Of a stretch of DNA of 64,000 nucleotides, positions 45,413 to 54,576 are shown one piece after another. The DNA lies in NCBI GenBank assembly GCA_021772985.1, contig JAJFKX010000025.1:124001-188000 (forward strand). Direction: 5' to 3'. Position numbers and translations under genes: made by a program. Below the pieces are notes generated by a model. It made no database searches. It saw only the letters and a list, made by a program, of their open reading frames with translations, and had not been told where the DNA came from. Each line of letters opens with the position of its first letter. Positions within the stretch are counted from its first letter, which is position 1. Source of the DNA: Gammaproteobacteria bacterium (GTDB lineage Bacteria; Pseudomonadota; Gammaproteobacteria; Xanthomonadales; Wenzhouxiangellaceae).

Positions 45413-47155
45413 TCATGAACCATCTCCGCTGGTATCAGTATCTGTTGGCGGGACTAAATACAAATCCTTACTGTAATGATGATCCATGATATTGGGTTGC
45501 CAGCCCTGCACGCTTGGATTGACCAGACGTTTGGTAACATAGGTATACAATGGCAAGATTGGCTGATCGGCTAACAACATCCGTTCTGCTTCACGCATTA
45601 ATCTAGCCCGTCGTGAAGGTATCCTCTCGCTCTGGATTTGTTCCAGCAATCGATCATAACTGGGGTTGTTATATCCAGAATCATTCTGACCGTGTTGAGA
45701 CTGATAAATTTCCAAAAAGGTATAAGCATCACTGTAATCACCAATCCAGCCTGCACGGAATATTTCAGTCACCCGGCGTTGCCGGCGATTTTGCAGGAAA
45801 ACTTTCCACTCTTCGTTGATCAGGGTAGTTTGCACTCCCAGTGATTGCTTCCACATAGCAGCTACAGCCAGGGCAATTTTCTTATGATTTTCGTTGGTGT
45901 TATAACGCAATTCAATCCGCAATGGATTATCTGCTGAATATCCTGCCTGGGCATATAAGTCACTGGCCATTTGTGCTCGTTCCGCCTGGCTCAGTTCAAC
46001 GTAATCAAATACCATCGGCTGATAATCTGGAATGCCTGGTGGGATTAAATTGAAACTTGGCAGTTCACCGAATCTGGTTACCTTTTCAGTGAGCAATTCA
46101 CGATCAATGGCAAGGTTCAAAGCCTGACGCAGGGCAAGATTATCTTCAAAAGGATCGTTGGTAATGTTGTAACCTAAAAAATAAGTTCCCAACCATGGGC
46201 TTATCATCAGCGATTCCGATAAGTTATCCTGCAACCAGGTAAATTGGCTGTTAGGTACTTCAAAAGTCCAGTCCAGCTCACCGGCACGAAACCGGTTGAG
46301 TTCCGCATTACGGTCTACAATCGGATAATAAAAAATCCTGTCCAACCAGACCGAATCAGCATCCCAGTAATACTGATTACGATCAATGGCAATGTGCGAA
46401 TGCACCACCCACTCGGCCAACTGATAGGCGCCATTGCTAAGTAATCTACCTGGTCGCACATGCTGATTACCCCATTGCTCAATACTGGACTGGTGAACTG
46501 GAAAAGTTGAGCTATGGCTTAGTAATGTCAGGAAATAAGGCGTAGGGTCATGTAACTGGATTTGCACTGTGTGATCATTAAGTGCGCTCACTCCCAGCTG
46601 GTCAACAGGTAATTCTCCAGACAGGATTTGCTGGGCATTTAACAGTGGCTCCAGGATTCGGCCATATTTTGAACCTGTCGCTGGATCGGTACTTCGTCGA
46701 AACCCATAGACAAAATCATTTGCAGTGACCAAATCCCCATTTGACCAACGTGCTTCCGGGCGCAGATAAAAAGTATAAGTTTTGCCATCACGACTCACGT
46801 CCCAGCTGCTGGCTGCCCCGGGAATAATTTCACCGTCAATGGTCTCTGCAGTCAACCCCTGAAACAAATCACGGATAATATTGCCTGCTGGCACCCCTTC
46901 CGACAAATGCGGATCCAGTGTATCCGGTTCCTCACCGTTGCCGCGCCGCAATACCCGTTGTGGATCAATCTCCAGAATTGCTGCAATTGGGTTTTCGGAG
47001 TTGTCCCCTGATTGTTCAGTTAATGGCTTATTGTTTTGTTCTACAGCAACCGATGTCTGAGCGGTGTCTTGAGGTTGCTCTGTATGACGATCACAGCCGG
47101 ACAACAACATCACCAACAGCAAAGTCACCCAAAACTTGATTGTGGTTAGTTCCAT
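45413..47155 (-). CDS. Peptide ABC transporter substrate-binding lipoprotein (OppA-like)
   Basis: 580 residues from the ATG at 47155; ATGs at 47170 and 47176 would add a few residues. Lipobox LLSGC at about residue 21. SBP family 5 landmarks: RGNGEEPDTLDPHLSEGVPAG, ANDFVYGFRRSTDPATGSKYG, ALNLAIDRELL, and the late DQPILPLYTYVTKRLV. It resembles OppA/MppA for oligopeptides. No permease or ATPase genes adjoin, so it must work with components encoded elsewhere. Confidence 0.93.
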   Translation of the reverse strand: MELTTIKFWVTLLLVMLLSGCDRHTEQPQDTAQTSVAVEQNNKPLTEQSGDNSENPIAAILEIDPQRVLRRGNGEEPDTLDPHLSEGVPAGNIIRDLFQGLTAETIDGEIIPGAASSWDVSRDGKTYTFYLRPEARWSNGDLVTANDFVYGFRRSTDPATGSKYGRILEPLLNAQQILSGELPVDQLGVSALNDHTVQIQLHDPTPYFLTLLSHSSTFPVHQSSIEQWGNQHVRPGRLLSNGAYQLAEWVVHSHIAIDRNQYYWDADSVWLDRIFYYPIVDRNAELNRFRAGELDWTFEVPNSQFTWLQDNLSESLMISPWLGTYFLGYNITNDPFEDNLALRQALNLAIDRELLTEKVTRFGELPSFNLIPPGIPDYQPMVFDYVELSQAERAQMASDLYAQAGYSADNPLRIELRYNTNENHKKIALAVAAMWKQSLGVQTTLINEEWKVFLQNRRQRRVTEIFRAGWIGDYSDAYTFLEIYQSQHGQNDSGYNNPSYDRLLEQIQSERIPSRRARLMREAERMLLADQPILPLYTYVTKRLVNPSVQGWQPNIMDHHYSKDLYLVPPTDTDTSGDGS

Positions 47156-47369
47156 ACTGGCTGCTTTCATGGTCATAAGCATACAACCGCCTACCAATGT
47201 GAATCCAGTCATACCTGCTTAATGGTAGCTCTTATTCGGTTTAACCTGCGCTGCTATTGGTTATGATCATACATTTATAAGCCAATTTCATATGCGTTTC
47301 GACGCACAAAGGCTGACAGATTGTATTATCTACGTGATAATCGTCTCAAAATGTTAATAACAATTGAAT

Positions 47370-48743
47370 ATGTCCCAAAGTCAAAACAACCCTGAACAGG
47401 TTCGTGCTATTACCCGTAAACAGGAACTTGTTGATTACCTGGCAAGTGGCTGCAAGCCTGAATCGAATTGGCGAATTGGCACCGAGCATGAAAAATTTGG
47501 TTTTTGCTGGAAAACCCTGAAACCGTTGCCTTATGAAGGCGAACACGGTATTGAGGCTATTTTGACCGGGCTGCAGCAAACTTTTAACTGGCAACCCGTC
47601 TATGAAGACGGCCATTTGATCGCATTGCTGAAAGATGGCTGCTCAGTGACTCTGGAACCTGGGGGTCAATTGGAGTTGTCAGGAAAACCATTGGAAAATC
47701 TGCATCAAACATGTGATGAGGTACATAACCATCTGCACGAAGTAAAAACTATCGCAGACCCATTGGATGTTGGCTTTATCGGGTTAGGATTCCAGCCAAA
47801 ATGGAAACGTGAAGACATGCACTGGATGCCCAAACAGCGTTATAAAATTATGCGTGAGCATATGCTGAAAGTGGGCACCCTGGGTCACGATATGATGACC
47901 CGCACCTGCACCATTCAAGTTAACCTGGATTTTTCCAGTGAAGCCGATATGGTTAAGAAATTCCGGGTAGGCTTGGCACTGCAACCGCTGGCTACAGCTT
48001 TGTTTGCCAATTCTGCATTCGTGGATGGCAAACCCTCAGGTTATTTAAGTTACCGCGCCCATATCTGGACCGATACCGATTACCAGCGGACCGGGCAATT
48101 GCCGTTTGTGTTTGAACCCGGCATGGGTTTCGAAAGGTATGTGGATTACATGCTGGACGTGCCCATGTATTTTGTTTACCGGGACGGTCAATATATTAAC
48201 GCTGCCGGACAATCTTTCCGTGATTTTATGCAGGGTAAGTTACCTGCTTTGCCGGGAGAATATCCATCCTTGCAGGATTGGGATGATCACCTGACTACTG
48301 CTTTTCCAGAAGTTCGGCTCAAACGATTTTTAGAAATGCGTGGCGCTGATGGCGGTCCCTGGCGGCGCATCTGTGCTTTACCCGCATTCTGGGTTGGCTT
48401 GCTATATCATCAACCCAGCCTGGATGCTGCCTGGGAGTTAGTCAAGGATTGGACTATCGAAGACCGGGCCCAATTAATGGAAGCAGTGACCAGATTGGGT
48501 TTGCGAGCCTCGGTTAAAGGCCAGCCATTGATTGATTTAGCTGGAGCTGTACTGACATTGTCCAAAGCAGGGTTAGTTGCTCGTCAACAACTAAACTCCA
48601 CAGGACAGGACGAAGCAGGCTTTTTATCAACGTTAGAAGATATTGTGGCTTGTGGGATTAGCCCGGCTGAGAAAAAAATACGCCTATACAATGAACAATG
48701 GGGCCAGAATATTGACCCCATTTTTAAGGGATTTGCCTACTGA
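47370..48743 (+). CDS. gshA: Glutamate-cysteine ligase, plant/alphaproteobacterial type (GCS2)
   Basis: 457 residues from the ATG at 47370 (a TTG two codons earlier is less likely). It joins glutamate and cysteine with ATP, the first step of glutathione synthesis. Family marks: RIGTEHEKFGF, VTLEPGGQLELSG, FIGLGFQPKW, MTRTCTIQVNLDFSSEADMVKKF and FLEMRGADGGPWRRI. This class is unrelated in length and motifs to E. coli GshA but is found in plants, alphaproteobacteria and Xanthomonas. Single gene; gshB is not in the window. Confidence 0.95.
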   Translation: MSQSQNNPEQVRAITRKQELVDYLASGCKPESNWRIGTEHEKFGFCWKTLKPLPYEGEHGIEAILTGLQQTFNWQPVYEDGHLIALLKDGCSVTLEPGGQLELSGKPLENLHQTCDEVHNHLHEVKTIADPLDVGFIGLGFQPKWKREDMHWMPKQRYKIMREHMLKVGTLGHDMMTRTCTIQVNLDFSSEADMVKKFRVGLALQPLATALFANSAFVDGKPSGYLSYRAHIWTDTDYQRTGQLPFVFEPGMGFERYVDYMLDVPMYFVYRDGQYINAAGQSFRDFMQGKLPALPGEYPSLQDWDDHLTTAFPEVRLKRFLEMRGADGGPWRRICALPAFWVGLLYHQPSLDAAWELVKDWTIEDRAQLMEAVTRLGLRASVKGQPLIDLAGAVLTLSKAGLVARQQLNSTGQDEAGFLSTLEDIVACGISPAEKKIRLYNEQWGQNIDPIFKGFAY

Positions 48744-48810
48744 CTGAGCTTAATCAGTGCTACCTTATCAGGCTGGAATTGAATCCAGCGCGCTAAGATA
48801 TCTTAACCGG

Positions 48811-49245
48811 TTAGCTCTGGTCTTCGGTTTTCCAAACCACCAGTTTCCAGTCTTCACGACGGCCGCTGTCAGCCTTAAGACCTACGTAATAAATCTTACC
48901 AGCTTCAACATCCAGTACCAGCGGTTCGGTAGGTGGAAAACTGCGGTCACCGGCTAAGCCTGGTACAAAACTGCGATTCACTGAACCATCACTAACGGTG
49001 CCGATTTCATGCCGGCCGGGTTTCAACCATACGGCACCACGCCGCGATGGAAATTCCTGACCATCCACTTTGTTAATTTTAACGGCGTACAGGTAGTTCG
49101 CCGGTAAATCAACACTGGTAATCACTTGTCCATGGGGTTCATGAGGCTGTGCAATAAAACGGCTTAAATCAGTACCGCCACCACAGGCAGCCAGTACAAA
49201 TGTACTTAGCGCAATCAACATCAGGTTTTTCAATGAGCGTAACAT
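48811..49245 (-). CDS. Hypothetical lipoprotein
   Basis: 144 residues from the ATG at 49245, with GGAGA nine bases upstream. Lipobox VLAAC (Cys about 20). The mature part is beta-rich: YLYAVKINKVDGQEF, VWLKPGRHEIGTV, LVLDVEAGKIYYVGLKAD. This pattern resembles small PEGA-like or YfgG-like envelope domains that coat other proteins; no named family is claimed. Convergent with gshA. Confidence 0.75.
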   Translation of the reverse strand: MLRSLKNLMLIALSTFVLAACGGGTDLSRFIAQPHEPHGQVITSVDLPANYLYAVKINKVDGQEFPSRRGAVWLKPGRHEIGTVSDGSVNRSFVPGLAGDRSFPPTEPLVLDVEAGKIYYVGLKADSGRREDWKLVVWKTEDQS

Positions 49246-49396
49246 TAGTATTTCTCCATAAATCATTCAGGCAACCGACCTACGAAAGGCTTCTTATATG
49301 AGCTACTGTAGTACGCCAGCAGACTATTTGCAAATATTGCATTCAATAGACCGTAGTTATTATAAAATTATCACAGTTTGATTATTACCAGTAACT

Positions 49397-49945
49397 TCAA
49401 TATTGACCCTGAACGCACTCTTTCCAAATACCTGGCGCTAATCCTGAAATGGTAAATTGACCGATAGCTATCCTCACCAACCTTAGGGTGGGCAAGCCCA
49501 CTGCTGCCGTCATCCGTCTTACCTGCCGGTTACGACCCTCAGTAATCGTCAATTTCAACCAACTGACGTGCTTACCTTTACGTGGTGCAACCGAAACTGG
49601 TCTGGGCCATAACCAACCTGGCTTCCCAGGCAGCACTTCAACCACAGCAGGCCGGGTTCGGCCGCCCTTAAGGCAGATTCCATCTGTTAGTTGTTTTATG
49701 GCAGCAGCCGTTGGGATACCTTCTACTTGTGCCAGGTATGTTTTTGGCCAGTTTTTACCCGGAGAACTGATTTTAGCCTGCAAAACACCATCATCCGTTA
49801 ACAACATTAACCCCTCACTATCTCGGTCAAGCCTACCGACCGGGTATACATCAGACTGATTGATGTAATCCGCCAGCGTTGCCCTGTCTTCGCTATCGGT
49901 AAATTGCGATAACACACCGTAGGGTTTGTTGAATGCAATCAACAC
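49397..49945 (-). CDS. rluE: 23S rRNA pseudouridine synthase RluE-like
   Basis: 182 residues, no S4 domain, matching the short RluE form. The catalytic Asp lies in YPVGRLDRDSEGLMLLTDDG; KTYLAQVEG and EGRNRQVRRMTAAVGLPTLRLVR are the other family motifs. RluE modifies U2457 of 23S rRNA in E. coli. It follows algC by three bases on the same strand. Confidence 0.93.
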   Translation of the reverse strand: MLIAFNKPYGVLSQFTDSEDRATLADYINQSDVYPVGRLDRDSEGLMLLTDDGVLQAKISSPGKNWPKTYLAQVEGIPTAAAIKQLTDGICLKGGRTRPAVVEVLPGKPGWLWPRPVSVAPRKGKHVSWLKLTITEGRNRQVRRMTAAVGLPTLRLVRIAIGQFTISGLAPGIWKECVQGQY

Positions 49946-49948
49946 ACG

Positions 49949-51349
49949 CTAAAAGGGCAATTTAAAATGTGGCGCCAGTTCTCGAATTTGCCGGCCGAAA
50001 TCATTTTGAATTCGAGTCAATGACTGATCGTTATCGGCTTCAAAACGCAATACCAGCACGGGTGTTGTATTGGATGCTCGAATCAAGCCCCATCCATCAG
50101 TAAAATCAGCCCGCAGACCATCAATGGTATTCAAATCCGCATTAGTGAAACTGGCTGCTTGCTGAAACCGCATAATAAATTCGTGGTTTTCACCTTCATC
50201 GGTATCAATATGTAATTCAGGCGTACTGATACCCGTAGGTAAAGAATGTAATAAACCATAGGTATCTTGCTGGCGGGAGATAATGGCCAATAACCTGGCC
50301 GCTGCAAACAATGCATCGTCAAAGCCGTACCATGGTTTGCCAAAGAAAAAATGACCACTCATTTCACCAGCCAGTGGCGCATCCAATTCACGCATTTTAC
50401 GTTTGACCAATGAATGTCCAGTCCGCCACATTACCGGTTTGCCTCCATGCTGGCGAATACATTCTGCCAGCCTGCCACTGCATTTGACATCGAAAATAAT
50501 CGTTTCACCAGGCTGGCTGTTTAACACATCTTCAGCCAACAGCATCATTACCCGATCTGCCCAAATAATCTCACAGCTGTCTATTGTTTCACCTGGAATA
50601 ACCACACCCAAACGATCGCCGTCGCCATCAAAAGCCAAACCTAATTCAGCCTGATGTTCAATCAGTGCTTTTTTCAGGTCATTCAAATTTTCCGGGTTAC
50701 TGGGATCCGGGTGATGATTTGGAAAATGCCCGTCGACTTCAGCAAATAAATTGATTGTTTCAACACCCAATGAGCGAAACAACTGAGGTCCGATACAACC
50801 GGCGATACCGTTACCGTAATCGGCCACGATCTTCATCGGCCTTACTAACTTGTTATGCGTAATCACAGCCTGCAGATAATCTGCCAACACCTGCCGGGTT
50901 TGATAGCTGCCCTGGTGCTTAGCCGTGATCAGCCTGTCGGCATGGATACGGGCGTGCAGCGCCATGATTTCCTCACCAGCTAAAGTGGTGCCCGCTACCA
51001 TAATTTTACAACCGTTATAGTTCGGCGGGTTATGACTACCGGTCAACATAATTCCACTGCCGCCTGCTAGCGTGTGTGCTGCATAATACAAAACCGGGGT
51101 AGGCACAGCACCAAGATCGATAACCTGTACACCCGCGGCACGGATGCCCTCGGCCAATGCAGCACTTAGCCGTGGTCCCGATAAACGACCATCGCGACCT
51201 ATCACTAACTGTTCAACGCCAGCCTCCAGTGACTCACTGGCGACTGCCTGACCTATTAAACGGACACCGGACTCAGTCAGGGTCTGATCAACAATTCCAC
51301 GGATATCATAAGCTCGGAATATGCTGCTCTCAGGCAATTGCAATGACAT
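49949..51349 (-). CDS. algC: Phosphomannomutase/phosphoglucomutase AlgC
   Basis: 466 residues from the ATG at 51349, which has AGGA five bases upstream; the longer frame to 51382 overlaps the dut-side leader. It interconverts hexose 1- and 6-phosphates for polysaccharide and LPS precursors. Marks: FRAYDIRGIV, phosphoserine loop LTGSHNPPNYNG, metal loop FDGDGDRLGV, sugar loop GEMSGHFFFG and the C-terminal phosphate loop region RASNTTPVLVLRFEAD. It follows dut by 45 bases, the arrangement known in Pseudomonas. Confidence 0.96.
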   Translation of the reverse strand: MSLQLPESSIFRAYDIRGIVDQTLTESGVRLIGQAVASESLEAGVEQLVIGRDGRLSGPRLSAALAEGIRAAGVQVIDLGAVPTPVLYYAAHTLAGGSGIMLTGSHNPPNYNGCKIMVAGTTLAGEEIMALHARIHADRLITAKHQGSYQTRQVLADYLQAVITHNKLVRPMKIVADYGNGIAGCIGPQLFRSLGVETINLFAEVDGHFPNHHPDPSNPENLNDLKKALIEHQAELGLAFDGDGDRLGVVIPGETIDSCEIIWADRVMMLLAEDVLNSQPGETIIFDVKCSGRLAECIRQHGGKPVMWRTGHSLVKRKMRELDAPLAGEMSGHFFFGKPWYGFDDALFAAARLLAIISRQQDTYGLLHSLPTGISTPELHIDTDEGENHEFIMRFQQAASFTNADLNTIDGLRADFTDGWGLIRASNTTPVLVLRFEADNDQSLTRIQNDFGRQIRELAPHFKLPF

Positions 51350-51394
51350 GGTTGTCCTGTTGTCTGCTGGGTTTATTACCAAGGCATCTTGGAT

Positions 51395-51850
51395 TTATTG
51401 TCGGCCGCTATGGCCAAAACCACCTGCGCCGCGTTTGCTTTCTGCGAATTCATTAACGACATTGAATTGAGCTTGGATTACCGGCACGATAACCAGTTGA
51501 GCCAACCGTTCTCCGATCTCCATCACAAATGGCAGCTTACCCCGGTTCCAGCAAGGCACCATCAGCGGCCCCTGATAATCGCTATCGATCAGACCTACCA
51601 GATTACCAAGCACAATACCATGCTTATGACCAAGCCCGGAGCGAGGCAATACCATCCCGGCCAACCCGGGATCTGCAATGTGAATCGCCATTCCAGTAGA
51701 AATTAATTGCGTTTCACCTGGTTCCAGCGTGATCGGTTGCTCCAGCATTGCCCGCAGATCCAGTCCGGCAGAGCCTTGAGTAGCATAATCTGGTAACGGG
51801 AATTCGGTGCCTAGACGTTTATCCAGGATACGTAAATCTATGGTTTGCAT
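51395..51850 (-). CDS. dut: Deoxyuridine 5'-triphosphate nucleotidohydrolase (dUTPase)
   Basis: 151 residues, the usual trimeric form. All five motifs are visible: [46 protein letters not shown] and the C-terminal [10 protein letters not shown]. It hydrolyses dUTP to dUMP and pyrophosphate. Its start is 14 bases after the coaB stop. Confidence 0.98.
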   Translation of the reverse strand: MQTIDLRILDKRLGTEFPLPDYATQGSAGLDLRAMLEQPITLEPGETQLISTGMAIHIADPGLAGMVLPRSGLGHKHGIVLGNLVGLIDSDYQGPLMVPCWNRGKLPFVMEIGERLAQLVIVPVIQAQFNVVNEFAESKRGAGGFGHSGRQ

Positions 51851-51864
51851 GGTTGTCGTCGTTA

Positions 51865-52536
51865 TTATGTATGTTGTTGTTGTAGTCGCTTGTATTCAGC
51901 AGCAATTTCATCAACCAGCCGACAAGCAAGAGAACACTTCGCCTGGCACGGCAGTGATTGTTGCCGCCCATCAGGATACAACAACAGTAATGCATTATCA
52001 TTGCAATCAAAACCCCGGCCGTTACCCACTTGATTGGCTGCAATCATATGCAGGTTTTTATTGCGCAATTTGCGCAGTGCATGTTTCTCAATATCATTGG
52101 TTTCGGCAGCAAAACCAACTGTAAATGGTCTGTTTGGTAAGGCTGCGACGCCAGCCAGAATATCTGGATTTTGAATTAATCTCAGCGTCAAATCTCCACC
52201 ATCTTTTTTGATCTTTGTCTCGCTGGTCTCGGCTGGGCGATAATCCGCTACCGCAGCACAACCGATAAATATGTCGCAATCATCAATATGTAACATCACC
52301 TGCTCGCGCATCTCCAGAGCACTTCGCACATTGATCCGTTGGGTAACGGTTGGGCATTCCTGTTGGCACGGCCCCGCTACCAAGGTCGTATCGGCACCAG
52401 CATCAGCTGCAGCCTGTGCTACTGCAAAGCCCATCCGACCGGAGCTGCGATTGCCCAAAAACCGAACCGGATCCATATCCTCGTAGGTTGGCCCCGCAGT
52501 AATCACCACGGTTTTACCCTGTAACACCTTATTCAT
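51865..52536 (-). CDS. coaB: Phosphopantothenate-cysteine ligase CoaB, separate from CoaC
   Basis: 223 residues corresponding to the C-terminal half of the normally fused CoaBC (Dfp). Marks: [43 protein letters not shown] followed by [15 protein letters not shown] and FAAETND. It joins cysteine to 4'-phosphopantothenate using CTP. The ATG overlaps the coaC stop by four bases (ATGA). The junction lies close to a run of six A, and one extra A would restore a single frame; see the finding. Downstream are dut and algC. Confidence 0.93.
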   Translation of the reverse strand: MNKVLQGKTVVITAGPTYEDMDPVRFLGNRSSGRMGFAVAQAAADAGADTTLVAGPCQQECPTVTQRINVRSALEMREQVMLHIDDCDIFIGCAAVADYRPAETSETKIKKDGGDLTLRLIQNPDILAGVAALPNRPFTVGFAAETNDIEKHALRKLRNKNLHMIAANQVGNGRGFDCNDNALLLLYPDGRQQSLPCQAKCSLACRLVDEIAAEYKRLQQQHT

Positions 52537-53123
52537 GTGTTTAAGACCGTTTTTTGATTTTTATTAAAATAATCCCTGAGCTGTTCAACAATCTGCAATG
52601 GCTCCAACATTCGGCCAGGGCCGAACTCACCACATGCCTGATCACCACTATCGGGGCCAATCAGACGCACACCACGTTTGCTTAACACCTCGGCATTGTG
52701 TTGAGTGGCTGGATGCTGCCACATCTGTTGATTCATTGCAGGTGCCAGTATCAACGGCGCGGTTGTTGCCAAACACAAGGTAGCCAGTAAATCATCCGCC
52801 AGACCATGTGCCAGCCTTGCCATAATGTCGGCACTGGCTGGGGCAATCAGTACCATTTCAGCCCAGCGAGCCAGTTCGATATGGCCCATCGCCTGCTCGG
52901 CCCGCAGATCAAATAAACTACTGCGCACCGCTTTTCCAGACAACGCCTGGAGTGTCAGTGGCGTGATAAATGACTCGGCAGCTGCGGTCATCACTACTTG
53001 TACGTCACTGCCGGCTTTAATCAACAAACGAGTCAATTCTGCAGCCTTGTAGGCAGCAATTCCGCCACTAATGCCCAGCAAAATGCGACGTTTGTTCAAT
53101 GTTTCTCCCTGTGTTGTGCTCAT
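52533..53123 (-). CDS. coaC: Phosphopantothenoylcysteine decarboxylase CoaC, separate from CoaB
   Basis: 196 residues from the ATG at 53123, corresponding to the N-terminal half of CoaBC. FMN-dependent decarboxylase marks: GISGGIAAYKAAEL, the catalytic His in MGHIELARW (about 81), LAPAMNQQMW and the Cys lid GDQACGEFGPGRM. It ends with a short tail (KTVLNT) directly after six A. Divergent from radC across 123 bases, as in related genomes where the full coaBC stands here. Confidence 0.93.
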   Translation of the reverse strand: MSTTQGETLNKRRILLGISGGIAAYKAAELTRLLIKAGSDVQVVMTAAAESFITPLTLQALSGKAVRSSLFDLRAEQAMGHIELARWAEMVLIAPASADIMARLAHGLADDLLATLCLATTAPLILAPAMNQQMWQHPATQHNAEVLSKRGVRLIGPDSGDQACGEFGPGRMLEPLQIVEQLRDYFNKNQKTVLNT

Positions 53124-53246
53124 CAAGTGTCTCTTTGCTTACAAGATTGTGCGTTTTGTTCATACATCACGCAATCATCTATATGCGTATGCTGACAGCA
53201 ATTTCATCCCCTAACAGCATAACCTTACTACACAAGGCAATGAACA

Positions 53247-53921
53247 ATGGCAATAACAGACTGGCCCATAGCCGAACGACCCCGAGAAAAACTGCTGATG
53301 CATGGCGCTGGCACACTCAGCGACTCCGAATTGCTGGCGATTTTTCTGCGCATAGGATTACCCGGCAAATCAGCTGTTGAATTAGCACGTGAACTGTTAC
53401 AAAACTTTGGCAGCCTGCGCCGATTATTGTGTGCTGAAAAAAAACAGTTCTGTGAACAACCTGGCTTGGGACCGGCTAAATATGTGCAATTGCAGGCGGT
53501 ATTGGAGATCGCCCGGCGACATATTGGTGAGCAGCTGAAACATGGAGAAGAACTCACCAGCGTTGAACATACCCGCAGTTTTTTGCGACATGTATTGCGT
53601 GATCAACGCCATGAGCAATTTGGTTGCCTGTTCCTGGATAATCGACACCGGGTATTAAAATGGGAAGTATTGTTCAAAGGCACCATTGATGCAGCTGCGG
53701 TTTATCCACGGATAGTGGCCGAACGAGCTTTATCTCACAATGCCGCTGCGGTTATCGCAGCGCACAACCACCCCTCCGGAGTGGCTGAACCCAGCCATGC
53801 AGATATCACCATTACCAAACGCTTGAAGCAGGCCCTGGCATTACTGGATATACGTATGCTTGATCATTTTATTGTTGGCGATAACGAACCCGTTTCAATG
53901 GCGGAACTGGGGATGCTTTAG
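53247..53921 (+). CDS. radC: RadC family JAB-domain protein
   Basis: 224 residues. The N-terminal helix-hairpin-helix region ([24 protein letters not shown]) is followed by a JAB1/MPN-like metal domain with the motif [19 protein letters not shown] (H-x-H...D). Family members are predicted metallohydrolases; a direct role in repair has been questioned in the literature. Standard location between coaBC and rpmB. Confidence 0.97.
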   Translation: MAITDWPIAERPREKLLMHGAGTLSDSELLAIFLRIGLPGKSAVELARELLQNFGSLRRLLCAEKKQFCEQPGLGPAKYVQLQAVLEIARRHIGEQLKHGEELTSVEHTRSFLRHVLRDQRHEQFGCLFLDNRHRVLKWEVLFKGTIDAAAVYPRIVAERALSHNAAAVIAAHNHPSGVAEPSHADITITKRLKQALALLDIRMLDHFIVGDNEPVSMAELGML

Positions 53922-54108
53922 AGCTGTTTTAATAAGCAATATACTGGCTCCGGCCTGCTTACTTGCAATCAATAGTCTGCTGACAGTTCGGTCTCTGCAA
54001 GGTTATCGTGCCAAGCTTGCATTTTTAAGCATTGCTAGTGTTGATTTACTCTGTTCGTTCAGGCATTATGGGCGGCTATTTCACTGAAATTACTGATGGA
54101 ATTCAATC

Positions 54109-54345
54109 ATGTCTCGAGTCTGTCAAGTGACTGGCAAGCGGCCTGCAGTTGGGAATCACGTATCGCACTCTAACATCAAGACGCGACGCCGGTTTTTACC
54201 TAACCTGCATTCACATCGCTTTTGGGTTGCCAGCGAAAATCGCTGGGTGAAACTGCGTGTGTCTACCAAAGGCCTTCGGATTATCGATAAACGCGGTATT
54301 GATGCTGTGTTAACTGATATGCGCAAACGCGGCGAAAAGGTTTAA
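54109..54345 (+). CDS. rpmB: 50S ribosomal protein L28
   Basis: 78 residues, the family length. [37 protein letters not shown] and [13 protein letters not shown] are the conserved stretches. It is followed by rpmG 11 bases downstream, with AAGGAG between, the universal rpmB-rpmG pair. Confidence 0.99.
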   Translation: MSRVCQVTGKRPAVGNHVSHSNIKTRRRFLPNLHSHRFWVASENRWVKLRVSTKGLRIIDKRGIDAVLTDMRKRGEKV

Positions 54346-54356
54346 GGAGTTTCAAC

Positions 54357-54524
54357 ATGGCAAAATCTGCACGTGACAAAATCCGTATGAATTCTTCTGC
54401 CGGTACCGGTCATTTCTATACAACTGATAAGAACAAAAAAAATACGCCGGAAAAATTGGAAATGAAAAAGTATGATCCGGTGGTACGTAAGCATGTGATG
54501 TACAAGGAAGGCAAAATTAAGTAA
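54357..54524 (+). CDS. rpmG: 50S ribosomal protein L33
   Basis: 55 residues read directly from the sequence: it begins [20 protein letters not shown] and ends [10 protein letters not shown]. The length equals that of E. coli L33. The zinc-binding CxxC pairs of the C+ form are absent, so this is the zinc-free form. TTTAAGGAGTTTCAAC provides a strong ribosome site after rpmB. A terminator follows. Confidence 0.98.
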   Translation: MAKSARDKIRMNSSAGTGHFYTTDKNKKNTPEKLEMKKYDPVVRKHVMYKEGKIK

Positions 54525-54545
54525 CTGCATTTCGATTTGATCACT

Positions 54546-54572
54546 AAAAACCGCCTTCCAGGCGGTTTTTTT
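54546..54572. terminator. Bidirectional rho-independent terminator after rpmG
   Basis: Stem AAAAACCGCC / GGCGGTTTTT with loop TTCCA, with a T run on the plus strand and an A run before it that serves as the T run on the minus strand. It separates convergent rpmG and the hydantoinase gene. Confidence 0.92.
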
Positions 54573-54576
54573 ACGT

